NCBI RefSeq assembly: GCF_000238355.1
Contig: NZ_AHCA01000009.1
Span: 62,001-126,000, forward strand
Reading direction: 5' to 3'
From: Pseudoalteromonas haloplanktis ATCC 14393
GTDB taxonomy: Bacteria; Pseudomonadota; Gammaproteobacteria; Enterobacterales; Alteromonadaceae
Length of the DNA stretch: 64,000 bases
Shown piece after piece: positions 1 to 7,687 of the stretch (its first letter is position 1; the number at the start of each line of letters is the position of its first letter). Below the pieces are notes generated by a model. That model saw only the letters and a program-made list of their open reading frames with translations, had not been told where the DNA came from and did no database searches. Made by a program: the position numbers and the translations under genes.

Positions 1-1
1 G

Positions 2-1108
2 AATGTACCTGTGGCAATAAAATACGGTGTAGGCGACAAAGTCAAAACCGCTAATGTATTACTGAGTAAGGCCAACCAGAGTGTTAAGCTTGAATTTGAA
101 CCAGAGTGGATTTACCCAGATCAAGGAGCTTTAGGTTATTATCGCTGGGTAATGGACGACCAACAATTCGCTTCATTAATTGAGCATGCAGCCGAAGTAC
201 TCACCGTACGCGAGCGCTTAGCATTGCTATCAGCCGCCGATGCATTATTAGATGCTGGTGTAATTTCAGCAGCCCACTTAATGCAAACTCTGGAAGTATT
301 CGTAAGTGATAAACATCCTCGTGTTGCAAACACTGCACTTGGCTATTTAGCAGCGCAAAAACGTACTTTTGAAGATGAAAGCAACCACGACTTGTGGCCT
401 GAGTTTATTCGTAAAAGCATCATGCCTGCAGCTAAGCAATATGGTTTAACGGCCAAAGTTGATGAAGACGCAGCAATTTCACAATTACGTACGCAAGTGG
501 TAGCTCGTTTAGGATTTGACGGAGAAGACAAAAGCGTAATAAACACCGCTAAAGCACAAGCGCGTGTTTACTTAAGCAATCCTGAGAAAGTAGACCCATA
601 TCTGGCATCAACTTACTTAAACTTAGCGGCATTTCATGGCGATCAACACTTACTTGATGCCTATATAAATACCTTTAAAACGACTAAAGACCCGCAAGTG
701 CGCACTAAAATGCTTGCCGCAATGAGTTACTTTGGTAGTGCTGAACTACAAACCAAGGTGTTAAATTACAGCTTAACTGACGATGTGACTGCATCAGACA
801 TGCGTACTATCATGTCTGGTCAAATGTATAGTAAGCCTCGTGAAAGCTTATTTATCAATTGGGTATATGAAAATTACGATAAAGTAGCGGCCAATTTACC
901 TCCTTTCTTTGTGCCTAACTTACCTTATTTTACAACCTCAGGTTGTAGCGCTAGTAGCTTGGCAAAAACACAAAGTTTCTTTATGGATAAAATTGCTGAC
1001 GAGCCAGGTTATGCACGTACATTAAGTAAACTTGAAGAAAGCGTGAATAATTGTATCTCACTTAAAGAACGTGAGTTAGCGTCTGTTAATAGCTTCTTAA
1101 AGCGTTAA
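2..1108 (+). CDS. M1-family aminopeptidase, C-terminal part (5' end outside window)
   Basis: The reading frame is open from the first bases of the window (a GTG at 11 is in frame but codons before it are also open), so this is the 3' end of a larger gene. The visible ~368 residues are alpha-helical and resemble the ERAP1-like C-terminal domain of M1 zinc metallopeptidases: a short beta-rich segment around KLEFEPEW, then repeated helices up to the C-terminal NSFLKR. The catalytic HExxH and GAMEN motifs would lie upstream and cannot be seen. The family removes N-terminal amino acids from peptides. The gene is followed by a hairpin terminator shared with the convergent lipoprotein gene. The family assignment rests on the C-terminal domain only. 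Confidence 0.75.
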   Translation, partial: NVPVAIKYGVGDKVKTANVLLSKANQSVKLEFEPEWIYPDQGALGYYRWVMDDQQFASLIEHAAEVLTVRERLALLSAADALLDAGVISAAHLMQTLEVFVSDKHPRVANTALGYLAAQKRTFEDESNHDLWPEFIRKSIMPAAKQYGLTAKVDEDAAISQLRTQVVARLGFDGEDKSVINTAKAQARVYLSNPEKVDPYLASTYLNLAAFHGDQHLLDAYINTFKTTKDPQVRTKMLAAMSYFGSAELQTKVLNYSLTDDVTASDMRTIMSGQMYSKPRESLFINWVYENYDKVAANLPPFFVPNLPYFTTSGCSASSLAKTQSFFMDKIADEPGYARTLSKLEESVNNCISLKERELASVNSFLKR

Positions 1109-1118
1109 TTTTTATAAA

Positions 1119-1143
1119 AACGGCAAACCACTGGTTTGCCGTT
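1119..1143. terminator. Bidirectional intrinsic terminator
   Basis: AACGGCAAAC pairs with GTTTGCCGTT around a 5-nt loop (CACTG). A-rich sequence precedes it and T/A-rich sequence follows. It lies between two convergent genes, the aminopeptidase (+) and a lipoprotein gene (-). Confidence 0.75.
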
Positions 1144-1179
1144 ATTACTAAACTAATCCTGAACTTAGCAATATTAAAC

Positions 1180-1632
1180 TTACCATTCACCGCGCTTAAT
1201 AATTGACAGAATTTGCTCAGCCTCCCCAACCAACTGATAGTCTAAATTAGTAAACTGAACCACTATCTGATCACAAACTGCAGCTATACTTCCTTCATCA
1301 CGTGTTTCACATACTTTTAGCTGATAATTGTGATCCGGTAATATTTTTTCAATACTGTAGCTTATCTGTGTTTCATCCCCACCGGGATACGGATAATTTG
1401 CACTATTACAGCCACGTGAATTTGCTGACTCAATAAACACTGCGGCAGTGGTATTATCACCATTAAGGTTAGTGACCAATTGTGCAAAGCACCCTGCTGG
1501 TATTACTTCATTCTGGCTAACGAACTGGTCATGTTCAATTGTATAATCAGGCGCTGGTACACTATGAGTAGCTTGTAAACCACAACCAGCTAAGCTCGCC
1601 GCTACAGTTGAAGCGAGTATTAAGCGTTGCAT
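1180..1632 (-). CDS. Small putative lipoprotein, function unknown
   Basis: A 150-residue protein with a short signal peptide ending in a lipobox (SLAGC, lipidated Cys about residue 17). The mature part has four further cysteines (in CFAQL, RGCNS, KVCET and VCDQ), which could form two disulfides in the periplasm. I do not recognise a family. It is probably attached to the outer or inner membrane by its lipid. It is monocistronic in appearance, convergent with the aminopeptidase gene. Confidence 0.7.
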   Translation of the reverse strand: MQRLILASTVAASLAGCGLQATHSVPAPDYTIEHDQFVSQNEVIPAGCFAQLVTNLNGDNTTAAVFIESANSRGCNSANYPYPGGDETQISYSIEKILPDHNYQLKVCETRDEGSIAAVCDQIVVQFTNLDYQLVGEAEQILSIIKRGEW

Positions 1633-1696
1633 AAGTCAATTCCATTTATTTACTTTAGGGACGATTATACCCAAGCAAACTGAAATCAAAATGAAC

Positions 1697-2062
1697 CTAA
1701 CCGTTGATAATTTTTACCAGCTGAGTAATAAATTCTTTCGCGCCTGCAACACTATTCATTTTAAAACCAATACCGTAATGAATGGGATTGGTGCTTTTAA
1801 AAATGCGGGTCGGGAAGCGAGTCATTTCACTACTATGGAAAAAGCCTGCAATACGGCTAACACCGTCTATGTTATTAAAATCATCACTAAACACTTCCAG
1901 CGCCGGGCGCAGTACTAACTTAGCTTGCCCGCCTTCTATATGCAGATAAATAGCTTCTTTTGATTTAGGCAACATGTACTCAGTAATATTTTTAATTCTA
2001 AAATTACTACGACATTGTAATTCAATTAACTGCTCATTGATTTGATCTGGGCTAGCTGACAT
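1697..2062 (-). CDS. Conserved hypothetical protein, 121 aa
   Basis: A 121-residue soluble protein without signal peptide or membrane segment and with ordinary composition. I do not recognise the family. The coding region looks real: normal codon use, an ATG start, and a purine-rich AAGGAA before the start on the minus strand. It lies downstream of the beta-propeller protein gene in the same direction, 70 bp away. A strong hairpin sits in that gap just upstream of its start. Confidence 0.6.
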   Translation of the reverse strand: MSASPDQINEQLIELQCRSNFRIKNITEYMLPKSKEAIYLHIEGGQAKLVLRPALEVFSDDFNNIDGVSRIAGFFHSSEMTRFPTRIFKSTNPIHYGIGFKMNSVAGAKEFITQLVKIING

Positions 2063-2081
2063 GGTTATTCTGTTCCTTATT

Positions 2082-2119
2082 AGGCTATTAGCTGTAAACT
2101 ACAGTACAGCTAAAAGCCT
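2082..2119 (-). promoter_or_regulatory. Long hairpin in the leader of the 121-aa gene
   Basis: On the minus strand AGGCT-T-TTAGCTGTA pairs with TACAGCTAA-T-AGCCT, a 14-bp stem with one T-T mismatch and an 8-nt loop. It has no following U-run, so it is a weak candidate for a terminator. It lies about 20 nt upstream of the ribosome-binding region of the downstream gene. A TATAAT hexamer (2132-2137, minus) overlaps the stop codon of the upstream gene and could be a promoter -10, but no clear -35 is visible. Confidence 0.45.
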
Positions 2120-2132
2120 GAAAAGTCTTATA

Positions 2133-3002
2133 TTATATACTACATACAAAAGCGAGCTGTTCATCTAAATAGCTCATACGAGTAATCCTACTATCACAAT
2201 AAGGCGTTAAATCTAACCACAGTGAAACGTGTTCAGGGCTATCCAACTGGCGTTGATAAATACGACTACCGATTGCATAAATAACCGTATTTGCGTCTTT
2301 AAATGCGTAATCTTGTACATCTTGGGGTAAACGAAACAAATTAGTCACACTAGCTTGTTGCGGATCATAACTGGCTAACCAATGCTGCTGCGCTTTATTG
2401 TAGCTAAATGTGTAAACTCCTAGAGTATGGTTAAAAGTCAAAGTACGCCCTATATTGTGCGCAACAACTGTTGGCTTTGCAGCAGTAACCTGAGTGTATT
2501 GTAAGGTATGAGGTTCGCCTAAAATAAACATAACCATATCATTTTTAGGCCCCCAAGCATGATAACCAACGGGCTCTATCCACTCAAAAATGCGACTCGG
2601 TGGTACGTTATGATCAAACGGGTATTGCCATAATTTTTGCTTACCGTCAGCCTCAACCACGATTGCTGAAAGCGCATCACCATCAGGAGTTAAAGTAGGA
2701 GAGTATTCACTTACAGCTGTATTTGTTAAATTAACGACTTGTTGATTGCTAAAATCGTAAAAAGCCAAATCAGTTTGGCTTTGCCCATCTGTTTGTACTT
2801 CTTTGGTAAAATAAATACCGGCTTGAGTAAGTAACGGTTGATTATTATAAACATCATTATTGGTGATACGGCTTACTTGTAATCCATATTCCGTGTTAAG
2901 TTTAGCAAGTAAAATTTCGCTCTTTGGCATCGCAGCCAGAGCCATATGAGGGATAGTGACAAAGGTGGCAACTAAACTTAACCAAGGTGAAATCAATTTC
3001 AT
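2133..3002 (-). CDS. Secreted TolB/WD40-like beta-propeller protein
   Basis: A 289-residue protein with a Sec signal peptide (MKLISPW..., cleavage after about ALA at residues 22-24). The body shows repeated beta-strand blades typical of TolB-N/PD40-like propellers, for example VVNLTNTAVSEYSPTLTPDG, HAWGPKNDMVMFILG and the LWQYPFD type strands. It probably acts in the periplasm, binding or scaffolding rather than catalysing. No catalytic motif is seen. Specific function unknown. It is transcribed divergently from prkB. Confidence 0.65.
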   Translation of the reverse strand: MKLISPWLSLVATFVTIPHMALAAMPKSEILLAKLNTEYGLQVSRITNNDVYNNQPLLTQAGIYFTKEVQTDGQSQTDLAFYDFSNQQVVNLTNTAVSEYSPTLTPDGDALSAIVVEADGKQKLWQYPFDHNVPPSRIFEWIEPVGYHAWGPKNDMVMFILGEPHTLQYTQVTAAKPTVVAHNIGRTLTFNHTLGVYTFSYNKAQQHWLASYDPQQASVTNLFRLPQDVQDYAFKDANTVIYAIGSRIYQRQLDSPEHVSLWLDLTPYCDSRITRMSYLDEQLAFVCSI

Positions 3003-3030
3003 GTGGGTCTCTCGTTATTATTCTCTGCCT

Positions 3031-3060
3031 ATAATAGCGTTAATTAACTCCCTATGTCAC
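3031..3060 (-). promoter_or_regulatory. Sigma70-like promoter for the beta-propeller gene
   Basis: On the minus strand GTGACA (3060-3055), an 18-bp spacer, and TATTAT (3036-3031). It lies about 30 bp upstream of the ATG and is immediately back-to-back with the prkB promoter. Confidence 0.55.
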
Positions 3061-3089
3061 TTGACCTACTCTACTAAGCCCTTTATAAA
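3061..3089 (+). promoter_or_regulatory. Sigma70-like promoter for prkB
   Basis: TTGACC (3061-3066), a 17-bp spacer and TATAAA (3084-3089), about 28 bp upstream of the prkB ATG. Near-consensus hexamers with optimal spacing. Its -35 touches that of the divergent promoter. Confidence 0.7.
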
Positions 3090-3117
3090 TGACTAGACCA
3101 TAATAACGAGAACAATT

Positions 3118-4017
3118 ATGTCAGCTAAACATCCGATTATTGCAATCACTGGTTCATCTGGTGCAGGTACTACCACTACGACAAGCGCGATAAAACATAT
3201 ATTTCGTAGTCTTAATATTGAGGCTGCATTTATAGAAGGCGATAGTTTTCACCGTTATACTCGCCCTGAGATGGATAAAAAAGTCCGTGAAGCGCAACAA
3301 GAAGGTAAACACATTAGTTACTTTGGTCGTGAAGCAAATGACTTTGGCGCACTTGAAAGCTTGTTTAGCACCTATGGTGATACTGGTGCTGGTAAGTTAC
3401 GTCGTTATTTGCACACCTTCGATGAAGCCGTCCCTTACAATCAATTACCTGGTACCTTTACACCATGGCAAGAGTTAGAGGCTAGCACTGATATTTTATT
3501 CTACGAAGGACTGCATGGCGGCGTAGTTGATGAAGATCACGACGTAGCAAAACATGTCGACTTACTCATTGGCATGGTGCCAATTATTAACCTTGAATGG
3601 ATCCAAAAACTGATCCGCGATACTTCTGAACGTGGTCACTCTCGCGAAGCCGTGATGGGCTCAATTGTGCGCAGTATGGATGATTACATTAATCACATTA
3701 CGCCACAGTTCTCACGCACGCATATAAACTTTCAACGGGTTCCAACGGTTGATACGTCTAATCCTTTTAGCGCAAAAGATATTCCGTCCCTTGATGAAAG
3801 CTTTGTAGTTATCCGTTTTCGTGGCATAGATGATGTAGATTTTCCGTATTACCTACGGATGATTGAAGGCAGCTTTATGTCACGTATCAATACCCTTGTA
3901 GTACCTGGTGGAAAAATGGGCTTGGCAATGGAACTTGTGTTAACCCCACTCATTAAAGACATTATTTTGAAAAAACGCGCCCTTGCCGAATTAGCCCCGG
4001 TTGATTTGCCTATTTAA
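3118..4017 (+). CDS. prkB: Phosphoribulokinase-like P-loop kinase PrkB
   Basis: A 299-residue member of the PRK/uridine kinase family. A Walker A loop GSSGAGTT lies near residues 12-19, followed by the EGDSFHRY motif around residue 41 that in this family contacts the sugar substrate, and FYEGLHGG about residue 130, as in phosphoribulokinase. Heterotrophic gammaproteobacteria carry this PRK homologue without RubisCO, and no Calvin-cycle gene is seen here, so the physiological substrate is uncertain. A good promoter lies just upstream. It is followed by yjjX and yjjG in the same direction, with a 67-bp gap before yjjX. Confidence 0.85.
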   Translation: MSAKHPIIAITGSSGAGTTTTTSAIKHIFRSLNIEAAFIEGDSFHRYTRPEMDKKVREAQQEGKHISYFGREANDFGALESLFSTYGDTGAGKLRRYLHTFDEAVPYNQLPGTFTPWQELEASTDILFYEGLHGGVVDEDHDVAKHVDLLIGMVPIINLEWIQKLIRDTSERGHSREAVMGSIVRSMDDYINHITPQFSRTHINFQRVPTVDTSNPFSAKDIPSLDESFVVIRFRGIDDVDFPYYLRMIEGSFMSRINTLVVPGGKMGLAMELVLTPLIKDIILKKRALAELAPVDLPI

Positions 4018-4054
4018 GAAATACGCTTGCTGAAATACCTAGCTTATGTAAACT

Positions 4055-4084
4055 GCTGACTTCATCATAAAAGGAGATGTCAGC
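4055..4084 (+). promoter_or_regulatory. Hairpin enclosing the yjjX ribosome-binding site
   Basis: GCTGAC..ATC pairs with GAT.GTCAGC, the stem ending exactly one base before the ATG at 4085. The Shine-Dalgarno AAGGAG (4071-4076) lies in the loop and inner stem. Such a structure could limit translation initiation. The stem is imperfect, so a regulatory role is an inference. Confidence 0.4.
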
Positions 4085-4621
4085 ATGGCACAATCATTAC
4101 GTATTATTGTCGGTTCAAACAATCCAGTTAAAATAAATGCCGCACGCAGTATTTTCTCTCTCTACTATCCTGATATGACAATTGACTGCCAAGGTGTTGA
4201 CGCTCCATCACAAGTACCAGATCAACCAATCGGTGAAGATGAAACCCGTATTGGTGCAGAAAATCGTGTATTACATTGCCAACAGCATCATCAAGCCGAC
4301 TTTTACGTGGCAATGGAAGGCGGTGCAGAGCAATTTAGTTATGGCCCAGCAACCTTTGCATTTGTGGTGATTGCCAACAGCCAGCAACGAGCAATCGGCC
4401 GCAGTAGTAATCTACCTTTACCACAACGTCTTTATGATTCGTTGCTACAAGGTAACGAACTGGGTGATGTAATGGACAATGCATTTAAAACCACCAATAT
4501 CAAACAGCAAGGCGGCGCTATCGGTTTATTAACTAACCACCATGCCACCCGTGAAAGTACTTACACACAAGCCTTAACACTCGCTATGGCGCCGTTTATA
4601 CACCCTGCACTTTATCGCTAA
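4085..4621 (+). CDS. yjjX: Inosine/xanthosine triphosphatase (YjjX, DUF84)
   Basis: A 178-residue protein of the YjjX family, which hydrolyses non-canonical ITP/XTP to the diphosphates to keep deaminated purines out of nucleic acids. Seen: the N-terminal VGSNNPVKINA motif (about residues 9-19) shared by this ITPase superfamily, GEDETRIGAENR, YVAMEGGAEQ with the acidic metal/catalytic residues, and a glycine-rich QGGAIGLLT near the C-terminus. Length is normal. The start has a strong AAGGAG at 8-nt spacing, held within a hairpin. It is followed 9 bp later by yjjG, so two nucleotide-cleaning enzymes are co-transcribed. Confidence 0.9.
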   Translation: MAQSLRIIVGSNNPVKINAARSIFSLYYPDMTIDCQGVDAPSQVPDQPIGEDETRIGAENRVLHCQQHHQADFYVAMEGGAEQFSYGPATFAFVVIANSQQRAIGRSSNLPLPQRLYDSLLQGNELGDVMDNAFKTTNIKQQGGAIGLLTNHHATRESTYTQALTLAMAPFIHPALYR

Positions 4622-4630
4622 GGAAGTTTA

Positions 4631-5305
4631 ATGAAGTATACCCATGTATTATTCGATGCCGACGAAACGCTATTCAGCTTCAATGCCTTCGCAGGCTTAA
4701 AAAGAATGTTTGCCAATTACGGAGTTAACTTTACTGAGGCTGATTATCAACACTATCAAGTAACCAATAAATCACTGTGGCTTGCTTATCAAGACAATCA
4801 AATAACGGCAACACACTTACAGGTAACCCGGTTTAGTGAATGGGCCGCTAAACTCAATGTGCCCGCTCAAACACTCAATGATGATTTTTTAACCGCGATG
4901 GCTGAAATCTGTCACCCCTTACCAGGTGCTGTAGAGTTACTCACTGCGCTAAAACCACATGCTCGGCTTGGTATCATTACCAATGGCTTTACGCAATTAC
5001 AAGCTCGCCGCTTAGCGCGCACCGGCTTAAACGATATGTTTGATTGGCTAGTTATTTCTGAGCAAGTTGGCATAGCAAAGCCTGCGAAGGAAATTTTTCA
5101 ACATACTTTTGATTTAATGGGTAACCCTGACAAAGCGCAGATCTTAATGGTTGGCGATACTGCAAACAGCGATATACTCGGTGCGCAAAATGCAGGAATT
5201 GATAGCTGCTGGTTACAGCACCCAGGGTTTGAGCTACCGCAAGGGATCACGCCTACTTATAAAATTACCGAGTTGGTGCAATTACAACAGCTGTTGGGAT
5301 TGTAG
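4631..5305 (+). CDS. yjjG: Pyrimidine 5'-nucleotidase YjjG (HAD family)
   Basis: A 224-residue haloacid-dehalogenase-like phosphatase. HAD motif I appears as LFDADETLFSF (residues 7-17; first Asp nucleophile, though DxDxT reads DADET), motif II as GIITNGFT, motif III lysine in IAKPAKEIF, and motif IV as MVGDTANSDILGA. YjjG enzymes dephosphorylate pyrimidine nucleoside monophosphates, including mutagenic analogues, in the cytoplasm. It shares an operon with yjjX, with a GGAAG site overlapping the yjjX stop. It ends at a terminator shared with the dcw cluster. Confidence 0.88.
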   Translation: MKYTHVLFDADETLFSFNAFAGLKRMFANYGVNFTEADYQHYQVTNKSLWLAYQDNQITATHLQVTRFSEWAAKLNVPAQTLNDDFLTAMAEICHPLPGAVELLTALKPHARLGIITNGFTQLQARRLARTGLNDMFDWLVISEQVGIAKPAKEIFQHTFDLMGNPDKAQILMVGDTANSDILGAQNAGIDSCWLQHPGFELPQGITPTYKITELVQLQQLLGL

Positions 5306-5352
5306 AAAGGTTCTAGGCTTGCAATTAAAATCTAGGCCATAATATTAAGGCA

Positions 5353-5382
5353 AAAAAATGACGCTCAATGGCGTCATTTTTT
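5353..5382. terminator. Bidirectional terminator between yjjG and lpxC
   Basis: AAAAAATGACGC pairs with GCGTCATTTTTT around the 6-nt loop TCAATG, giving a U-run on either strand. It closes both the prkB-yjjX-yjjG side and the whole minus-strand dcw cluster. Confidence 0.88.
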
Positions 5383-5405
5383 ATAACTGTAGTAAGCGGT
5401 TGTAA

Positions 5406-6317
5406 TTACGCTGTGGCTACTTCTAGGCCCGGTGCTGGCATTGTAACTGGAGTATCAAATGTAGCCCATTCCCATGCAGACTCAGTTGCCATAATTTTAC
5501 GAAGTAACTTGTTATTTAAGTCATGACCCGACTTATAGGCAGTAATTTTGCCTAAAATGTTGTGACCTGTCATAAACATGTCACCAACACAGTCTAGAAT
5601 CTTATGCTTAACAAACTCATCGCTGTAACGCAGACCGTTAGGATTAAGTACCTTAAACTCATCCAATACAACGGCGTTGTCCATGCTGCCACCTAAAGCT
5701 AGGTTGTTAGCATGCATATATTCAATGTCTTTCATAAAACCGAAAGTACGCGCGCGGCTAATTTCTTCAGTGAAGCTTTGTGCCGTGATATCTAAACCGA
5801 TACGTTGGCGGCTTTCATTGATTGCCGGGTGGTCAAAAGCAATTTCAAAGTCGATATGAAAACCATCATAAGGTTCGATCTCGGCCCATTTATCGCCTTC
5901 TTCAATACGTACTTTTTCTTTTATACGAATAAAGCGCTTAGCCGCATTTTGCTCTGCAATGCCGCCTTTTTGTAACAAATAGATGAATGGCAATGCACTA
6001 CCATCCATAATTGGCACTTCTGAGCTATCTAATTCAACGATCAAATTATCAATCCCCATTGCTGCTACCGCTGCAATCAGGTGCTCAGTCGTAGATAAGC
6101 GAACGCCATCTTTGTTTGTTAAACAGGTACACAATTGCGTATCACCAACGGCTTCAGGCGTTGTTTCAAAATCAACAACCGGATCAAGGTCGACACGACG
6201 AAATACAATCCCAGTATTTGCGCTCGCAGGTCGGAGAGTTATTGTGACCTTCTCACCTTTATGAAGTCCAATTCCTATGGCTTTGACTATTTCTGCAATC
6301 GTACGCTGTTTAATCAT
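5406..6317 (-). CDS. lpxC: UDP-3-O-acyl-N-acetylglucosamine deacetylase LpxC
   Basis: The committed, zinc-dependent step of lipid A synthesis in the cytoplasm. The protein begins MIKQRT like the E. coli enzyme. I prefer this ATG over an in-frame GTG four codons upstream because a purine-rich GAGCGA lies in front of it. Seen: TTEHLIA with the first zinc histidine near residue 79, [16 protein letters not shown], and [10 protein letters not shown] with the second zinc His and Asp. Length of 303 residues is usual. It is last in the dcw cluster, 104 bp after ftsZ with its own promoter. In E. coli LpxC is controlled by FtsH proteolysis through its C-terminus. Here the tail ends GLEVATA. Confidence 0.96.
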   Translation of the reverse strand: MIKQRTIAEIVKAIGIGLHKGEKVTITLRPASANTGIVFRRVDLDPVVDFETTPEAVGDTQLCTCLTNKDGVRLSTTEHLIAAVAAMGIDNLIVELDSSEVPIMDGSALPFIYLLQKGGIAEQNAAKRFIRIKEKVRIEEGDKWAEIEPYDGFHIDFEIAFDHPAINESRQRIGLDITAQSFTEEISRARTFGFMKDIEYMHANNLALGGSMDNAVVLDEFKVLNPNGLRYSDEFVKHKILDCVGDMFMTGHNILGKITAYKSGHDLNNKLLRKIMATESAWEWATFDTPVTMPAPGLEVATA

Positions 6318-6352
6318 AGCTTCGCTCACTTATAGTTACAGTTAGACTACCG

Positions 6353-6381
6353 ATTGTATCACATATACGACCAGCTGCCAA
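6353..6381 (-). promoter_or_regulatory. Promoter for lpxC
   Basis: On the minus strand TTGGCA (6381-6376), a 17-bp spacer and TACAAT (6358-6353), about 36 bp upstream of the lpxC start. It lets lpxC be expressed independently of read-through from ftsZ. Confidence 0.65.
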
Positions 6382-6421
6382 ATTCGATTACTTTTCAAGC
6401 AAAATAATTTTATTTATTTGC

Positions 6422-7666
6422 TTAATCGGCCTGTTTTCTTAAAAATGCAGGGATGTCAAAGTAATCACCACCTTCTGATTTTTCAGACTTTTTACTGCTT
6501 TCATTAGTTTTTGATAAACCGCTATTGCTTTGCGTTGTCATGCTCGACTCGTGTTTTTCAACACTTGGGGCAGCAGTTACATCATCACTGCTACCTTGGC
6601 TTGCAAAGCTTGGTACATACATACTGCTTGTTTGGCCTGTTGAACCACTTACATCAGAACCTGACGCTTTCTTAAAGCCGTTATCAACAATACCAAACTG
6701 TGGACGACGATCACCGCCCAAACCTGTTGCTACCACTGTTACACGTAATTCATCCGTCATTTCAGGGTCAATCACAGCACCTACAACAACTGTCGCGTTT
6801 TCAGATGCTAGTGCTTTAACGTGGTTACCAACAATTTCAAATTCTTCAATCGCGATATCCATACCGGCGGTGATATTAACCAAGATACCTTTAGCACCGG
6901 TTAAATCAACATCTTCAAGTAATGGGCTAGAGATAGCAGCTTCTGCCGCTTCTTGCGCACGATCAGGACCCGACGCTGACGCTGTGCCCATCATCGCAGT
7001 ACCCATTGCTGACATTACTGTACGTACGTCGGCGAAATCCACGTTGATTAAACCTGAGCGGGTAATTAATTCCGCAATACCTTGTACCGCACCAAACAAT
7101 ACGTCATTTGCTTTCGCGAACGCATCTAATAGTGTAGTCCCTTTACCTAAAACTTTAAGCAATTTATTGTTAGGAATTGTAATAAGTGAATCTACAATTT
7201 CTGACAATTCGTTAATACCTTGTTCAGCAGCTGCTGCACGCTTTTTGCCTTCAAAGTCAAACGGACGCGTTACTACTGCAACGGTTAAAATACCTAGCTC
7301 TTTAGCTATTTTAGCAACAACCGGTGCAGCCCCAGTACCAGTACCACCGCCCATACCTGCAGCAATAAATACCATGTCAGCACCTTCAAGGCTGGCACGA
7401 ATAGTTTCCGCATCTTCTTCTGCTGAATTTCGGCCAACTTCAGGATTTGCCCCAGCACCTAAGCCTGAGGTGATCTGCGTACCTAGCTGCACGGTAATAT
7501 CAGCAGATGAATTACGTAATGCTTGCGCATCCGTATTAGCTGCAATAAAACGCACACCTTCAATTTGTTGCTTAACCATGTGCTCGACTGCGTTACCGCC
7601 GCCGCCGCCCACGCCTATTACTTTTATGACAGCTTCTTCGCTGTGTTGTTCCATCATATCAAACAT
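6422..7666 (-). CDS. ftsZ: Cell division tubulin FtsZ
   Basis: Forms the GTP-dependent ring that recruits the divisome at midcell. Seen: the tubulin signature GGGTGTGAAP near residue 105, the N-terminal GGGGGNAV nucleotide loop, the synergy/T7 region INVDFADV, a variable linker of about 70 residues rich in Ser, Lys and Glu, and the conserved C-terminal peptide DIPAFLRKQ that binds FtsA, ZipA and other tethers. The 414-residue length is slightly longer than E. coli (383), the excess being in the linker. It lies 21 bp after ftsA. A 388-aa open frame on the opposite strand is only its shadow. Confidence 0.98.
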   Translation of the reverse strand: MFDMMEQHSEEAVIKVIGVGGGGGNAVEHMVKQQIEGVRFIAANTDAQALRNSSADITVQLGTQITSGLGAGANPEVGRNSAEEDAETIRASLEGADMVFIAAGMGGGTGTGAAPVVAKIAKELGILTVAVVTRPFDFEGKKRAAAAEQGINELSEIVDSLITIPNNKLLKVLGKGTTLLDAFAKANDVLFGAVQGIAELITRSGLINVDFADVRTVMSAMGTAMMGTASASGPDRAQEAAEAAISSPLLEDVDLTGAKGILVNITAGMDIAIEEFEIVGNHVKALASENATVVVGAVIDPEMTDELRVTVVATGLGGDRRPQFGIVDNGFKKASGSDVSGSTGQTSSMYVPSFASQGSSDDVTAAPSVEKHESSMTTQSNSGLSKTNESSKKSEKSEGGDYFDIPAFLRKQAD

Positions 7667-7687
7667 GTTTACTCTCCGACTTGAGTA

